Assembly: GCA_961205875.1 (NCBI GenBank)
Contig: OY540817.1
Span: 17,333,001 to 17,397,000, forward strand
DNA length: 64,000 nucleotides
Direction of reading: 5' to 3'
From: Sialis fuliginosa
Taxonomy: Eukaryota > Arthropoda > Insecta > Megaloptera > Sialidae
In this document: piece by piece, positions 11,771 through 23,016 of the stretch
Layout: each line of letters begins with the position of its first letter
Position numbering within the stretch: the first letter of the stretch is position 1
Translations under genes and position numbers: made by a program
Notes under the pieces: generated by a model
Told to the model about the DNA's origin: nothing
The model's input: the letters and a program-made list of their open reading frames with translations, nothing else
The model's database searches: none

Positions 11771-12055
11771 CAAATCTAGCAATTATTAACTGTATTGTTA
11801 CAGAAGAAAATGACTTATTTTACTTTAACAGTTATATCTGATACATCGAAAGGATTTTTTTATAACGGGCGTTCAGATGGCAAGACAACTAACTAACATA
11901 AATACCTACATAAAATATATATTCGAGAAATTCCATGTTTTTATAAAAATACTTCAAGAAAGTCACATTGACGCCTCAAATATGCAAAAATGCTGTTAAT
12001 TAGGGGAGTAGAGTAACAAACGGAGTGAAGGGGGGTAGATCAGTGCCTCAAATCA

Positions 12056-12320
12056 TTTTCGAGATGTAGCTTCTCAAAGTTTTAGTTTTTTCGAAATTTT
12101 TGAGAATATTGGCCGTAACTTTTGAACGAATGGTCGGATTTGATTTTTGTCGACGAGTTTTAAATCAACTTATCAAAATCTATCTGATGACAAGTTACGG
12201 CTATTTTTCTCCAAATTATTGAAAAAGTAAACTTTTTATGTCATTTTTTATACAATAATGGTTTAAATTTCAACTATCCATAAAAATATTCACTTGAAAA
12301 TAAGAAAATTAGAAAAAAAT
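12056..12320. repeat. Relic of the 16744-17488 palindrome family
   Basis: GAGATGTAGCTTCTCAAAGT, then CGTAACTTTTGAACGAATGG and GATTTTTGTCGACG, match one arm of the palindrome at 16744-17488 in order. The end text AAAATAAGAAAATTAGAA also recurs near 39935. Only about one arm is present. Confidence 0.65.
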
Positions 12321-13050
12321 ATCATAATTTGTAACATGAGCAATAATTTCTTTATTTTTCATGTAATTTTTCATTTAAATCACATTTATTTAAACAGAAA
12401 GATTTAATACCTAATATATTCAAATGTAAATATTGATTTTGACAAGGATTTATTATCCAGTTTAATTTATTCATAATATCCATCTATTAAATAACACAAA
12501 TAAATTTTAAGGTCTGATATCATCATTCAAAAATAAAATATTACATAAAATGCAACTGTTGTTTTAACTTCAATAAAAATAAAATATAAATTTTTGTTTC
12601 TCTATTTATCAATCATTAGCTAGTACATAATTTCTTATTCATTTGCCACAACATAATTGGACCTTGTTAGCACCAGAACGCGTCCGCATTTAAACTAATA
12701 AAGAATTATTGCGGACAGGCAGGTATTATGTAGGATGACCAACATGAAATATCAAGAGGGTGTTTTTTTTTATATATTCTACTTGTTGGAAATATATACA
12801 TAATAGTAACTGAGAACAGTGGGTTCGATTGTACCACGCTAACCAAATGCCAATCTTAACAGAATAGTGTTGGTGATGTGTCATCGTGATGAAGCAATTT
12901 TTGGATTTACATGGTAGTTTTTTTTATGTGTGATTATTATTTTTGTTATTATGTCTGGATGAATTGTGGTAGTAATAAACAATTTTTAGATCCGTTAAGT
13001 TGGCATTTATGTAAGTACCTATCTATGTGAATCATTTTTACTTTCTTATA

Positions 13051-13425
13051 AGGTAAAGGCACCAGTTATGGCCGCTATAAGGGTTTGTTTTTTATAATTC
13101 TAATGAACTAATGTTACTAATAAAACAAGTAACTCTTTATTTAATCAATTTAATTACCAAAGTCCGCAAATATAGGTTTTTTTTCTCCAGTAATGGATAA
13201 AGTAAAACCAGTAATGAGTATGCAGTGATGGACACTTGCTAATGATTACAAAATGATAAGTACTACGACACAGAAGATATAAAAGAAAGAATCGTAAATT
13301 TGAAACAATGTAAAGCAGTTGCTCTGATAATATAATAATTAATAAATAAATTATATTAATAATTAGTTTAAATGTCCATCATTTTGACACATATTGGCTG
13401 ATTGTCATCAAATCACGCTATTATC
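13051..13425. mobile_element. MITE A, copy 2, right end lost
   Basis: It begins AGGTAAAGGCACCAGTTATGG after TA and follows the family interior as far as GATTGTCATCAAATCACGC. The expected AGTACCT right terminus is missing. Confidence 0.75.
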
Positions 13426-13501
13426 AAGTTCCCAATGTTAAATCTTTTAAAAACAAACAGTTGAAGATTTAAAGACCCCAACAATTAAAAAAATAAATTA
13501 A

Positions 13502-13833
13502 TGCCCGGTATTATAAAGGACCTAACAAAATTTGTTAGCTAGCAATTACATTCAAATGGGATATTAATTCTGTACTAGTATCTATGGATTAGTTATGGAA
13601 TTTAGAGCAGTGACACTTCAACTAATTGTAACACAGTTGGCATCTTTGACCGTACAAAATAATTTTCATAACATCACCACTGTTTTAATACCGTTTGTAT
13701 TTACCTTCAACGCGTGCGCGAAACTTGTCAAAGTCATCAACAAACTCCAAAAGAACTGTCATATAAGTTTGATATCTCAGTTGAAAGTGTTTGTTAGCTA
13801 ACAAATTTGTTAGGTCCTTTATGATACCGGACA
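13502..13833. mobile_element. PIF/Harbinger-type MITE, TGTCCGGTATTATAAAGG family
   Basis: The left end is TGCCCGGTATTATAAAGGAC and the reverse-complemented right end TGTCCGGTATCATAAAGGAC. TAA flanks both sides (13499-13501 and 13834-13836). The internal phrase CTATGGATTAGTTATGGAAT recurs in opposite orientation in the copy at 29867-30174. A 68-codon open frame inside has no recognisable product. Confidence 0.85.
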
Positions 13834-14333
13834 TAAATTATTCAAATAGTAAATTCAAAAACATACATTCAACAAAGAACTTTAAATATTCGTAGTATAA
13901 TATTATTATATACATTTAAACATAACTTGTATAAAAATAATCAAATTAAAATGATCTAATTATTCATGAAGCAAGTAGCACGTGAAGTAGAAATCACATC
14001 ACACTAATAGACAATTATTCATAATGCGCGCGCGCGTACGGTGCTGCCATTAACGCATTACTTCCGAACCATAAGAGCCGTTGTGTTTGACGCGATCAAC
14101 AAACAATTTATCTTTATCACTGTTTTTGTTCTCTTGTGAATAATTCGCTACGTTGTTTTGTGTGTCATGTGATTTAATTTAATTATATCGAGACCTCTTT
14201 TACAAACGCTAGTTATCTGATGTTTGTGAATACATTTGTTGCTTTTATTTGCAATTCGAATTATTCAATTGTTGGCAAAATTGTTAAAAAAATGTCGGCC
14301 ATCATATGATTTTTACTGTATGAACCATAGACA

Positions 14334-15305
14334 CAGGGCCGGATTAACAACGTAGCGGGAGTAGCAAATGCTACGGGCCCCGCGTCTCTGGGAGCCCCGC
14401 GACTTTGCGGAAAAATATTTCTTATTGGACTTACCACTTACCGTTCAAATCTACAGTAATTAATAATTTAAATTTAGGGTTTCCGATCTTGATTCGATTT
14501 AATCGAAAAATCGATTTATTTAAATTTGCTCAAATCAAATCTAGAAAATTTTGTTTGTAAAAGTGGTGTTTTATTATACACGCCTCAAAAAAATTAAAGG
14601 ATAATTAAAAAATAAGCAAAACAAAAAATTCAAATTTTCAAACAGTTATATTTCCGCGAAAATTCATTTGATTTGCGTGTCCCAAAGCTCATTCAAAAGT
14701 TTGCGCTTTCTAATTTTTTAATAAAAATTTCAACAAATTTTATCATCCCTTTCCGTTCTTTGCCAAAGGTTAAGAATTCAAAAAAATATCCCTTAAATTT
14801 TTATTAACTTATCAATTTATATTTGTATCCCGAAAAAAATGGTGTAATATTTCTTCAAAACAGTGAGAGAGATACAGTGGCGTTTGGGATATATCTATCT
14901 CTTTCTTTTGACACGGCTCTGTTTTCGAGTTAGATGCGCGGTTCATGCTCTATGTCTATGGTATAATATTTACCTCTTTTTTGGTTATTTAAAGCTTCCA
15001 ATGGGAAAAATGTCAAATAAATTGAGTGAATTGACTTTTATTATTATTGAAAGTCTATATATAGGTGATGACCATCTAATTTATTTAAAAAATAGATGCC
15101 ACTGATATTTTTATGTCATTAAAAATTCACAAGGGGTGACGCCCGCTTAATGTGCAAAAAATCCTATTGACTTTTTTCGGAGGGAGTGGGTGAAGATATC
15201 GATTGACTCCCCGAGTTTCACCCCCCCCCCCCCCCCGCGACGCCACTACCAAGGGCCTCTTTATAACATTTGCTACGGGCCCCGCGCTTGCTTAATCCGG
15301 CCCTG
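14334..15305. mobile_element. 972-bp non-autonomous hAT element (CAGGGCCGGATTAA ends)
   Basis: The left end is CAGGGCCGGATTAACAACG and the reverse-complemented right end CAGGGCCGGATTAAGCAAG. Both flanks are the octamer CATAGACA (14326-14333 and 15306-15313), a perfect hAT duplication. Subterminal inverted text GCTACGGGCCCCGCG occurs near both ends. It contains part of another hAT family (14838-14962) and a 16-C run (15221-15236). There is no transposase frame. Confidence 0.92.
14838..14962. mobile_element. Relic of hAT element family H nested in the 972-bp element
   Basis: CAGTGAGAGAGATACAGTGG and GGGATATATCTATCTCTTTC, ending CATGCTCTATGTCTATG, match the interior and right end of the H elements at 27957-28713 and 51719-51959. 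It lacks a left terminus. Confidence 0.65.
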
Positions 15306-15313
15306 CATAGACA

Positions 15314-16509
15314 TGTATGAACTAAATTTCTGGGATGTTGTCCACGTTGTCACATTTTTATACTTTACGTTTCGACTCTCATATCGAAGTCTTCTTCAGA
15401 ATTGTTTCTGAAAGTCTGAAACCAACCAACGTGTTTTGTTTCCATGATGTCAGAGCATACAACTGTCATTTATATAAAAACAAAGTATCCATGGAATAAA
15501 GAATTCTATAATTTCAGGAATTTACGGTTTCAATATTTTATTTTATTTAGTCTCTTTCAATTATTTTAACGAACATTAAGTTGTTAATTGCGTGATTTTA
15601 TAACACAATCTGTTATGACACGTATCATAGCGTGATCAATTAGAACTGGTGGTTATTTTTAATTTGATTAATTTGTGTGCTGTTTATAAATGATAATTAT
15701 TTGTATGATTAATAATCAATTTGTTTAGATTTAATCTCAGTAATTGAATGCTATTAAATTTATTTTATGTGCATGCAATATTTTTTTAATAATGAATTAT
15801 GGCGACAAAGAAAGAAGAAAATGGGAAAGAAATTTAAATAGTGGAGAAATCAATTAGTTACAATTCTCCATGAAGAAATAATCAACTGAGTTGTTCTTTG
15901 TAAAATGTTTCAATCTTAATAATACAAATTATATAAATCACATAACAAATGTTGGCGCCATTTCCAAAATTAGTTACGGTAAATATTGTTCTTCCTTACA
16001 AACCATACCAACTGTATCATTAACAATTTAATATAAAATTTACACCTCCATTTCAAAATATGTATAATTTTTTTGAAACAAAAGTTCAGTGTCCCTTGTG
16101 CATCAACAATAATTATAACAATTACATTCTTGAAACAATAATTTCATCATGCTAAAACAATGACAGTACCAAAAAACCGCTGCGTATTTGTTTAATTTAA
16201 TGCGTGGCGCGTCAAATTAACTTGTCATGTTTGTTAGTTCAAAAAAATTATAATAACCGTGTAATTCCGAGCAGGAAGCTGCTGACGTCTGGTGGACAAA
16301 TGGTCAACGACGCGTGGACTAACTGTTTATATTTCTAATCTATGATCGAATTGGCGCGCGTGAACTGAATTGTTGATTGTTAAATTTTTAAATTACGTAG
16401 CTATTTCTTAATCAATGAGATAATAGGCGGGAAGTTTAAATTGTCAAGAATAGAATAAAAATTTAAAAAATACAGTAGAACAAGTATATTATGGAGTCAA
16501 AAATTGCAT
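15314..16509. other. AT-rich spacer with a GC-richer patch at 16195-16380
   Basis: Mostly AT-rich and featureless. The patch around 16195-16380 (GTGGCGCGTCAAATTAACTT, GCAGGAAGCTGCTGACG, GACGCGTGGACTAACTG) is single-copy in the window and could be regulatory; nothing more can be said from sequence alone. Confidence 0.3.
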
Positions 16510-16600
16510 CCTTAATATATATATAAAGATCAACGTCTATCTGTCTGTTAGTGCGTTTATAACTCGAGAACTACTTGTCCGATTTACGTGTTTTCCAGTG
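16510..16600. repeat. Dispersed repeat with ATAACTCGAGAA core
   Basis: TATAAAGATCAACGTCTATC, GTTAGTGCGTTTATAACTCG and AGAACTACTTGTCCGATTTA recur at 56355-56425 with few changes. This resembles the conserved tails of lepidopteran dispersed repeats. A hAT-like start CAGTGGCGAGGCGTC follows at about 16598. Confidence 0.55.
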
Positions 16601-16743
16601 GCGAGGCGTCAAGTTTTTAATAAGGGAAGCATATTTTGTCAATCCTCCCCCTCATATTAACAAAAAAAAAACTAGTTATGACACATTAAGTTCAAGCTTT
16701 TACTTTTTTAAATCAATTCTTATATATTTGTATAGTAACTAAA

Positions 16744-17488
16744 TGATTCTACGTCTTATTTTTTTGTATTTTAGTCGATATTTGTATGACGAGTTGAAGG
16801 AAATTTCACTAAAAAATTTAGAATTTTCGATTTCGTTAAAAGTATGTTTATTGTATAGAAAATGGCGTGAAAAGTTAAAATTTTCAAACCGCAGGTCTGT
16901 ATCTCAAACCGTTCTTGAGATATAGCTTCTCAAAGTTTTAGTTTTTTCAAATTTTTGGAGAAAAAAGGCCATAACTTTTGAACGGGTGGTTGGAATTGAT
17001 TTTAGTTGACGGATTTGAAATCAGCGTGTCAAAATCTATATAATGACATGTCTAGTACTTTAAAATTCGACAAAAAAAAATTGGTCAAAAATCGACATTT
17101 TTTTAAGATATACCCCTTTGAATTTTTTCGATTTTTCGCGAAATTTTTTTTCTCGAGTTTTAAGGTATTGTACATGTCATTATATAGATTTTGACACGCT
17201 GATTCTAAATCCGTCAACTAAAATCAATTCCGACCACGCGTTCAAAAGTTATGGCCTTTTTTCTCCAAAAATTTGAAAAAACTAAAACTTTGAGAGGCTA
17301 TATCTCGAGAACGGTTTGAGATACAGACCTGCGGTTTGAAACAAACAACTTTTCACATCATTTTCTATACAATAAACATACTTTTAACGAAATAAAAAAT
17401 TCGTAATTTTTTAGTGAAATTTCCTGCAGTGAACTTCAACTCGTCATACAAATATCGACTAAAATATAAGAAAATAAGACGTAGAGGT
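16744..17488. mobile_element. 745-bp palindrome, foldback-type element
   Basis: The left arm (about 16744-17075) is repeated as its reverse complement on the right (about 17160-17488), with roughly one mismatch in ten by eye and a short unique centre. Shared arm text includes TCTACGTCTTATTT, AGTCGATATTTGTATGACG, ACCGCAGGTCTGTATCTC and TCAAAATCTATATAATGAC. Because of the symmetry, near-identical frames of 62 codons can be read on both strands; they are a by-product and not genes. Single-arm relics lie at 12056-12320 and 39811-39945. Confidence 0.85.
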
Positions 17489-17999
17489 ATTATAGTTTTA
17501 TAATTGAGTGTAAATTAATATTAAATGTTATTTTTGATTTTTAGTTAAAATGTTTGAGTTGCGCATAAAGATGAATATAGCTAATATTTTTAGTAATGGT
17601 TATTGAACTGCATACTTTAGTATAGACTATCCCCTCTTACCGCCTACTCCTCAAAGACTGTAGCCAACCTCCTTAAAAGTAATTTAATTTTTATTTAGTT
17701 ATAAATTCCCGAAATCAAGAATGAAGAAAACTAGTAACACATTGCTTCAGATTTAAATAAAAACTAATACAATTACTCCATTACATTAAACCGAATTCAG
17801 AATTAATAAAATCAACATAATTTATATCCGAGGGGTTGTTACATATATATAATGTCATCATTTCACCCCCCAGCAAGAAAACGAACATAATAGCTGGTAA
17901 GTAATTCGGTTTTCATCGAAAACTGCTTTTATTAAGATTTATTTCAACGTTATCCACCGCAGTATATATTTATTTTCTTATTTGTGGCAATTTACAAAT

Positions 18000-18120
18000 T
18001 GAATCTGGAAGACGTACGTTTTCCAAGCTGGCCATTGGTCGCCGCCATTTAATGTCGTAATGTGGAAATGCGATTTCAAAAGGATCTAGTAACCATTGTT
18101 GATGTATGATACATTCACCA
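18000..18120. other. GC-richer single-copy island 3
   Basis: The text CAAGCTGGCCATTGGTCGCC followed by GCCATTTAATGTCGTAATG is single-copy, with a CCATTGG CCAAT-type box and a TTTAAT/TAAT motif. It is a candidate regulatory element only. Confidence 0.22.
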
Positions 18121-18269
18121 TTGTTGTGTGGCTGTTTGTATTGGGTTTTTGTTATTTTTAAACGTAATAGATTAAATTTTTACTTTTATTATGTCTGTGG
18201 ATTATTTATTTTAAAAATACTTATAGATTATTGAATCGTAAAGGAGCGAAGACGATTTTTATTTCATTT

Positions 18270-18720
18270 TAAGGTTCCGTACTTCAAAATGAAAAAACAA
18301 AACACTTATGGGATTTATTTGTTGTTTTTCTGTTTGTCCGTCAACACCTTTTTTTCAGGAATGGCTATAGAGTAGGTATCAAGTTAACATTAATATCAAA
18401 TACTAAGGTCTACAGCAGTCTCATAGTCTTGTAAAAAAAATCAAGTTTCAAACACAGTGAAATAACAAGATACATATTTTGATACTGACAGACTAACTTA
18501 CTGATTATCAAAATTTGAAATTTGGCACAGAGAAAGGTCACATACATAGCACAAGTAAAGGAAAAATCTGAAAATTATTAGTTTCTGTGAAATGATTACG
18601 TAAAAAACTTAATTTTGTGATTTATTTTACAGCGTCTACGTACGAGTAAAGACACCTACATACATACACACAAAGACGCCTTGGGAATCAATTCCATTAC
18701 CTACATAATTTGTAAATATA
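18270..18720. repeat. Lepidopteran-type dispersed repeat (GGTTCCGTACTTCAAAA start)
   Basis: AAGGTTCCGTACTTCAAAAT followed by AACACTTATGGGATTTATTT is the reverse-orientation form of the ACGGAACCCTA-type repeat common in moths and butterflies. The end near 18660 carries GACACCTACATACATACACA. No frame is preserved. Confidence 0.55.
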
Positions 18721-18739
18721 TACACACTATTGTTGATAA

Positions 18740-18990
18740 TTAAGTTTTATATAACGGTAGTCCAGAGGTTATTTTCGGGGGTAGTAGCTTGTTTCTACAG
18801 TTCCAAAAAAGAAAACTGCAGTTGTAAAAGCTAATTTGTGCAATTGAAAAATTACAAGTAGAAAGAAAAATATGAAAAAGTGTAAGTGTAGAGCAAAAAA
18901 AGGTCACTATTATTTGTTAGAGAGAATATACAAAGTGTCGAGCAAAAAAGATATTTGCTGTTGAAAATTTTTCTTAAAAAAACCCTGAAC
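18740..18990. repeat. Dispersed repeat J, copy 1
   Basis: GTTGTAAAAGCTAATTTGTG, TTACAAGTAGAAAGAAAAAT and AGTGTAGAGCAAAAAAAGGT recur in inverted orientation at 24150-24440 and in both orientations at 63176-63660. It starts with TTTTATATAACGGTAGTCCA. It is non-coding. Confidence 0.65.
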
Positions 18991-19329
18991 AGTACGAAAC
19001 TCTCAGGGCACTTATCCGTCTATAATTTATAATAAATATAAATTTCTATTTTACACATATATGGCCATTCAGAGAAACAATTTAAATAAATAGTTTTATG
19101 TTACATAAATACCATAAAAAAGGCAAAAACTGTATATTATATTTTTAAAATTAAGATGGTTGAGTCGTTGGGTGATACCATATCTCCCTAGAGCCTATAC
19201 TATTATATTATTGTTATAATAATTATAATAATCATAATATATACAAATTACACAATGTAAAAACTAACAGAGGAAAGACAAACAGAAATCAAAACTTTGA
19301 ATAGCGATGGACGTATCCTCATTACAAAC

Positions 19330-19500
19330 AATAACATTCTTGTGAGTGTTTGAGAGCGAGTGGGCGCGTAGACCACTAATTGGGTACCTCGAGAGGCTGT
19401 GGTACCGCTGGACACTTCACATTTTCATAGTCAACAATCGAATACCTTCAAAAATCTTGCCGCGTAATGACGAAGCATATTCTCTTCGATAGATACTAAA
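19330..19500. other. GC-richer single-copy island 4
   Basis: GAGCGAGTGGGCGCGTAGAC and CGAGAGGCTGTGGTACCGCT are single-copy and flanked by AT-rich DNA; a GGTACC-centred partial palindrome is present. No coding frame. Possible regulatory element. Confidence 0.22.
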
Positions 19501-19582
19501 TTAAATAAAGAAATAGTTTTCTTGTTTAATTATGGATAGCTTATAGTTTTAGATGAGTATTATTAAATATATATCTTGTAGG

Positions 19583-20170
19583 CAGGGACTTGAACCGGAA
19601 TTTTTCAAACATAAATTTCGGTTCGGGTTCGGGTTCAACATGTTGCAAACTATTTGGGTTCAAAAACCGTTATTTTTTTAGGGTTCGGGTTCAAGTTTGT
19701 AATTGAAAGAAAATTATTTTGTTCGAAAAAAAATTATAATTAACAAATAAAACATTTACTGAAAAAGAAAAAAACATTAATAGCCATTAAAAAATTGCTA
19801 GAAGAAAGGGCAAAAAATAAAATTACATTTAAAAGATTGAAATTTCTATTTTTCAGATTTCTTTTTGCAAATTAAAATGTAAGTATAGTAAAAAATATGT
19901 AAATTTCAGTAGTCAAGTTGATAAGTCACATCATACCATAAAATTCAAGCAGATTTCCAGTATTAGTACATTTTATAAACTCTTTTAAAAATTATTGGAG
20001 GAAAATATTAAAAATAATTTATTGAACCTTTTAAAAGTATATGGTTACCGGTTATCCATAAAAAGGTTCGGGTTCAGATTCAGGTTCGTTGACTTCGAGA
20101 TATAGCGGTTCGGTTCGAGTTCAGGTTAATGAAAAATACGGTTTTTTTCGGGTTCAGGTTCAAGTTTCAG
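19583..20170. mobile_element. 588-bp hAT-type element rich in GGTTCGGGTTC
   Basis: The flanking octamers CTTGTAGG (19575-19582 and 20171-20178) are identical. The left end CAGGGACTTGAACCGG and the reverse-complemented right end CTGAAACTTGAACCTG form an imperfect terminal repeat. Both subterminal zones are built of degenerate GGTTCGGGTTCA units. A truncated copy of the opposite end lies at 37913-38050. Confidence 0.88.
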
Positions 20171-20179
20171 CTTGTAGGT

Positions 20180-20420
20180 ATACACAATGGTGTGTCAAAA
20201 AATGTTTTGCTCTCGTTACGAAATACATTAGTTTTTGACCTAATATAAATCCTTACAGAAGGATTACCCTGTAGTTTTAAGAGGTGTCGCAAGGGAGGGG
20301 GGTTTCGTTTTCCATTTAAATCACATGGGAAAATGATTCTTTAGTATACTAAAATTGGTATAACTGATATGTTATGTCATGTCTCTCAATTCAACGTATC
20401 AAAAGTTACAGGCATTCGAA
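20180..20420. mobile_element. Relic related to the hAT MITE at 6904-7307
   Basis: The phrases TTTTTGACCTAATATAAATC, CCTGTAGTTTTAAGAGGTGT and TTCCATTTAAATCACATGGG follow the same order as in 6965-7100. Ends are not recognisable. Confidence 0.55.
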
Positions 20421-20499
20421 GTGATTTATTCTTTTATTATTTATTATTAATTCTACAAACGTGTTGCAAAAAAAATCATCATCCGATTTTCAAATCCCA

Positions 20500-20740
20500 C
20501 ATAAACGTATGGTCCAGTGGGCACGCACTTGCCTGGGAACTCACATAATTTAGCTCTACCCCCGCTGTGAATGCAGTAACATTATATAGCTCTGAGTTAA
20601 CCGAGCTTTAATGGGCTATCTGTGAAGAACTATCTCATTATACCAGTTGTCCGTTTGCTGTTTGTGGGGAAGGGGCGTGGATACAGAGGGGGGGTGGGGG
20701 TGATTTATTCGCACGCTGTTGTGTGTATTGTGTTTGACTT
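20500..20740. other. GC-richer single-copy island 5
   Basis: GTGGGCACGCACTTGCCTGG, then CTCTACCCCCGCTGTGAATG and GGGGAAGGGGCGTGGATACA, none repeated in the window. A 66-codon open frame over part of it has no recognisable motif and is likely chance. Confidence 0.22.
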
Positions 20741-21045
20741 CTGGCCCACGAGAGTTCCGATGATAATATCATTCGATAATGTTTTTATTTGTTTAAAATT
20801 ATTGATTGGTTTTATTAAATGATACTACTATATCAAATTAACATTTGGTTATCATACTTTATGGGTTTTTATTTTAATTATTATTTACTGAGATATGGGC
20901 AATTTTATACGTCGTCGTCTAAAGCAGAAAGTTTTTTTAATTCCTTTAGACTTTTTGACTTTTTTTATAACTGAACTAAACTAAAAACTAGCATATACAA
21001 AATAAATATGGGTACTCTTCTTTAAAATGTATTTTATTTTATTTA

Positions 21046-21440
21046 CAGGGCCGTAATTAGTGGCTCAGGAACCCCGAGGCAACAAGTCATCGAGAGTTTA
21101 AGAAGGAGGTATGGTATATGACATCCCAAAATATTTATTTTTGCAAGATATCTCAAGAACGACACATGTTACGTGAAAATTTTGTAGAATCTTTTTTGTA
21201 GAGCATATAAATTCCTATAATATAGGTCTACAACGTTTGTTGTAAAATATTCCCTTACAATGGTTTATCTCATTTTGACGTTTGCATAAATTTAGATTTA
21301 GATTTAAATTATTAAAAAATTAAAAATATACGAAAAATAATCAGGTGCGTTTTAAGAAAAATTTCGAACTAATATTTTTTAGTAAAATTGTATAAAAGAG
21401 GAAGCACTGTGCATTTACTTAGCGATGTTTTTTACTTATA
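21046..21440. mobile_element. Composite: hAT end joined to dispersed repeat C
   Basis: The segment opens with CAGGGCCGTAATTAGTGG, an end of the CAGGGCC hAT group. By about 21120 it has switched to repeat C text (CCCAAAATATTTATTTTTGC, AAGATATCTCAAGAACGAC, GCACTGTGCATTTACTTAG). The hAT right end is not visible. Confidence 0.55.
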
Positions 21441-22261
21441 TGCTTTCAAATATACGCTGCAATATGGGAGTACAAATTAGAGTATATTTTCTACCAAAAA
21501 TGAAATGTTTTTTTATGATATCCATATCTGCTAACATAATTTTAAATAGCATCATTATATTTATATTGTATTTAAACTGATATGAGTCATTCATAGCCGT
21601 TATTTCATTACATGTATTAAATAATGATGATGATAGTACAATGGGGTACATGTCGATGCCCGAGGGGTAATAAACATACATACAAGTGTGTGAGAACAAG
21701 TATAATTGACAAAAAATGACAGCGGGGTGCGTTATTTATGATACTGGGGATGTAACGAGTAAGCGAGGACGCGTGTTCTGTACCCGATTATATCAATTAT
21801 TTGTCAAATATTTCTATTTTAAATTTATTGGGTATCGGAAATATGAAATGAATTCTGTATCTGAAAATTGATAAATGTGTGATCCATTTTAGCTGATTTT
21901 TGAAGGTGTAATGGTGAAAATCGGTTGAAATATTTAACGAGTTTAAAAAAATTATAAAGAATTTTTTTTCACAATACTTTCAATTTTACTTTGAGTTAAA
22001 GTAAAGTAGAATGCAATAAAAAGTAGACAATCAATTTTTAACAGTGAAAATTGGTCTTACGTATAATATAAGTGTACGAAAAAAATGTAAGAATAATAAA
22101 AATTACTATTCTATAGTTTAGAAAGTTTAGACAATACATACGTCTATAGTTTTTGAACAATTATTTTTCAGGGAACTTCCTCTCCCAGATAGAAAAACAA
22201 AGAAGGTCGTTAAATACCAATTAATCACTGGTAAATAGAAATGTAATAGTACTTTAATTTA

Positions 22262-22340
22262 TGCCAAACATGTTTCATGGACCCCCGGCAAAAGTTCTGT
22301 GGGCCTCCGGAGGTCCGCGAACCCTTTTTCAGAACCACTG
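22262..22340. mobile_element. Solo hAT right end (CAGTGGTTCTGAAAAAGGG)
   Basis: Reverse-complemented, the segment reads CAGTGGTTCTGAAAAAGGG, then TTCGCGGACCTCCGGAGGCC: a well-preserved hAT terminus of the CAGTGGTTCT class. The opposite end was not found. Confidence 0.5.
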
Positions 22341-22689
22341 TATACGATTAATATAGCCCGATTTAAAATGTAAGAAGTGAGTTTAATTAAAAAAAAATTG
22401 TAATCTTTTAATTAAGCTGTTTTCTAAAAAAATGTATAACCCTTCTAAGACACGGAGTACCTTGTAATCTAGTTTTTTTTTCAGATATGTTTAGGTTTGA
22501 AATGAACATTTTAATTAAACCAAATATTTCTAGTTTCATAAATTTTAATATATACTTACTACATATTAGGTACAATATTTTTTTTGCTTTCTCATAATAT
22601 GAATAAAAAATTCCCCACTGACTGAGAATATTAAAAAAGGTTACACGACCTATAAACTTTCGTCAGCTAACTAACTAACTATGTATAAA

Positions 22690-22920
22690 TTCCCATAATT
22701 TCGAGCGTGCACCTTTGGCACTACTGGCCAAGAGGCCTGGGGGCCTCATTAGCAGAGGCGGGCGCGGCTATGATTGGCGTGTCTGTGCCAACAATGGGCC
22801 TCGAATTAACATCTGACAGGTTTTCGTGTAAATACCAACAGGTATACCAACATCGTCTCGATAAACGGAAGTGAAATCTCAATGGTGTCGACAGCACAAT
22901 AGGTTTCGCGCAGGCACGTA
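22690..22920. other. GC-rich single-copy island 6
   Basis: One of the most GC-rich stretches of the giant intron: CTTTGGCACTACTGGCCAAG, AGGCCTGGGGGCCTCATTAG and AGGCGGGCGCGGCTATGATT. It has nested GGCC palindromes and an ATTGGC box. It has no transposon ends, no second copy here and no splice-compatible coding frame. A strong candidate for an intronic enhancer, untested. Confidence 0.3.
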
Positions 22921-23016
22921 CTTAGGATATATTTTTATATATTTAGACCCTTTAAATATTAAAGTCCAAGAAATAAGTGGTAACTTTTTTTGAAAAATGA
23001 ATTTCAAAAGTATATA

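Noticed and set aside
13595-13801. 68-codon frame (and its counterpart at 29899-30081)
   Set aside because: Both lie inside PIF/Harbinger-type MITEs; the similarity between them comes from the shared element.
17006-17217. Two 62-codon frames on opposite strands encoding nearly the same peptide
   Set aside because: They arise from the palindromic sequence at 16744-17488 and have no independent support as genes.
20508-20545. TGGTCCAGTGGGCACGCACTT looks like a tRNA or SINE A box
   Set aside because: No B box (GGTTCRANNCC-like) or cloverleaf follows at the right distance, so neither a tRNA nor a tRNA-derived SINE is supported.
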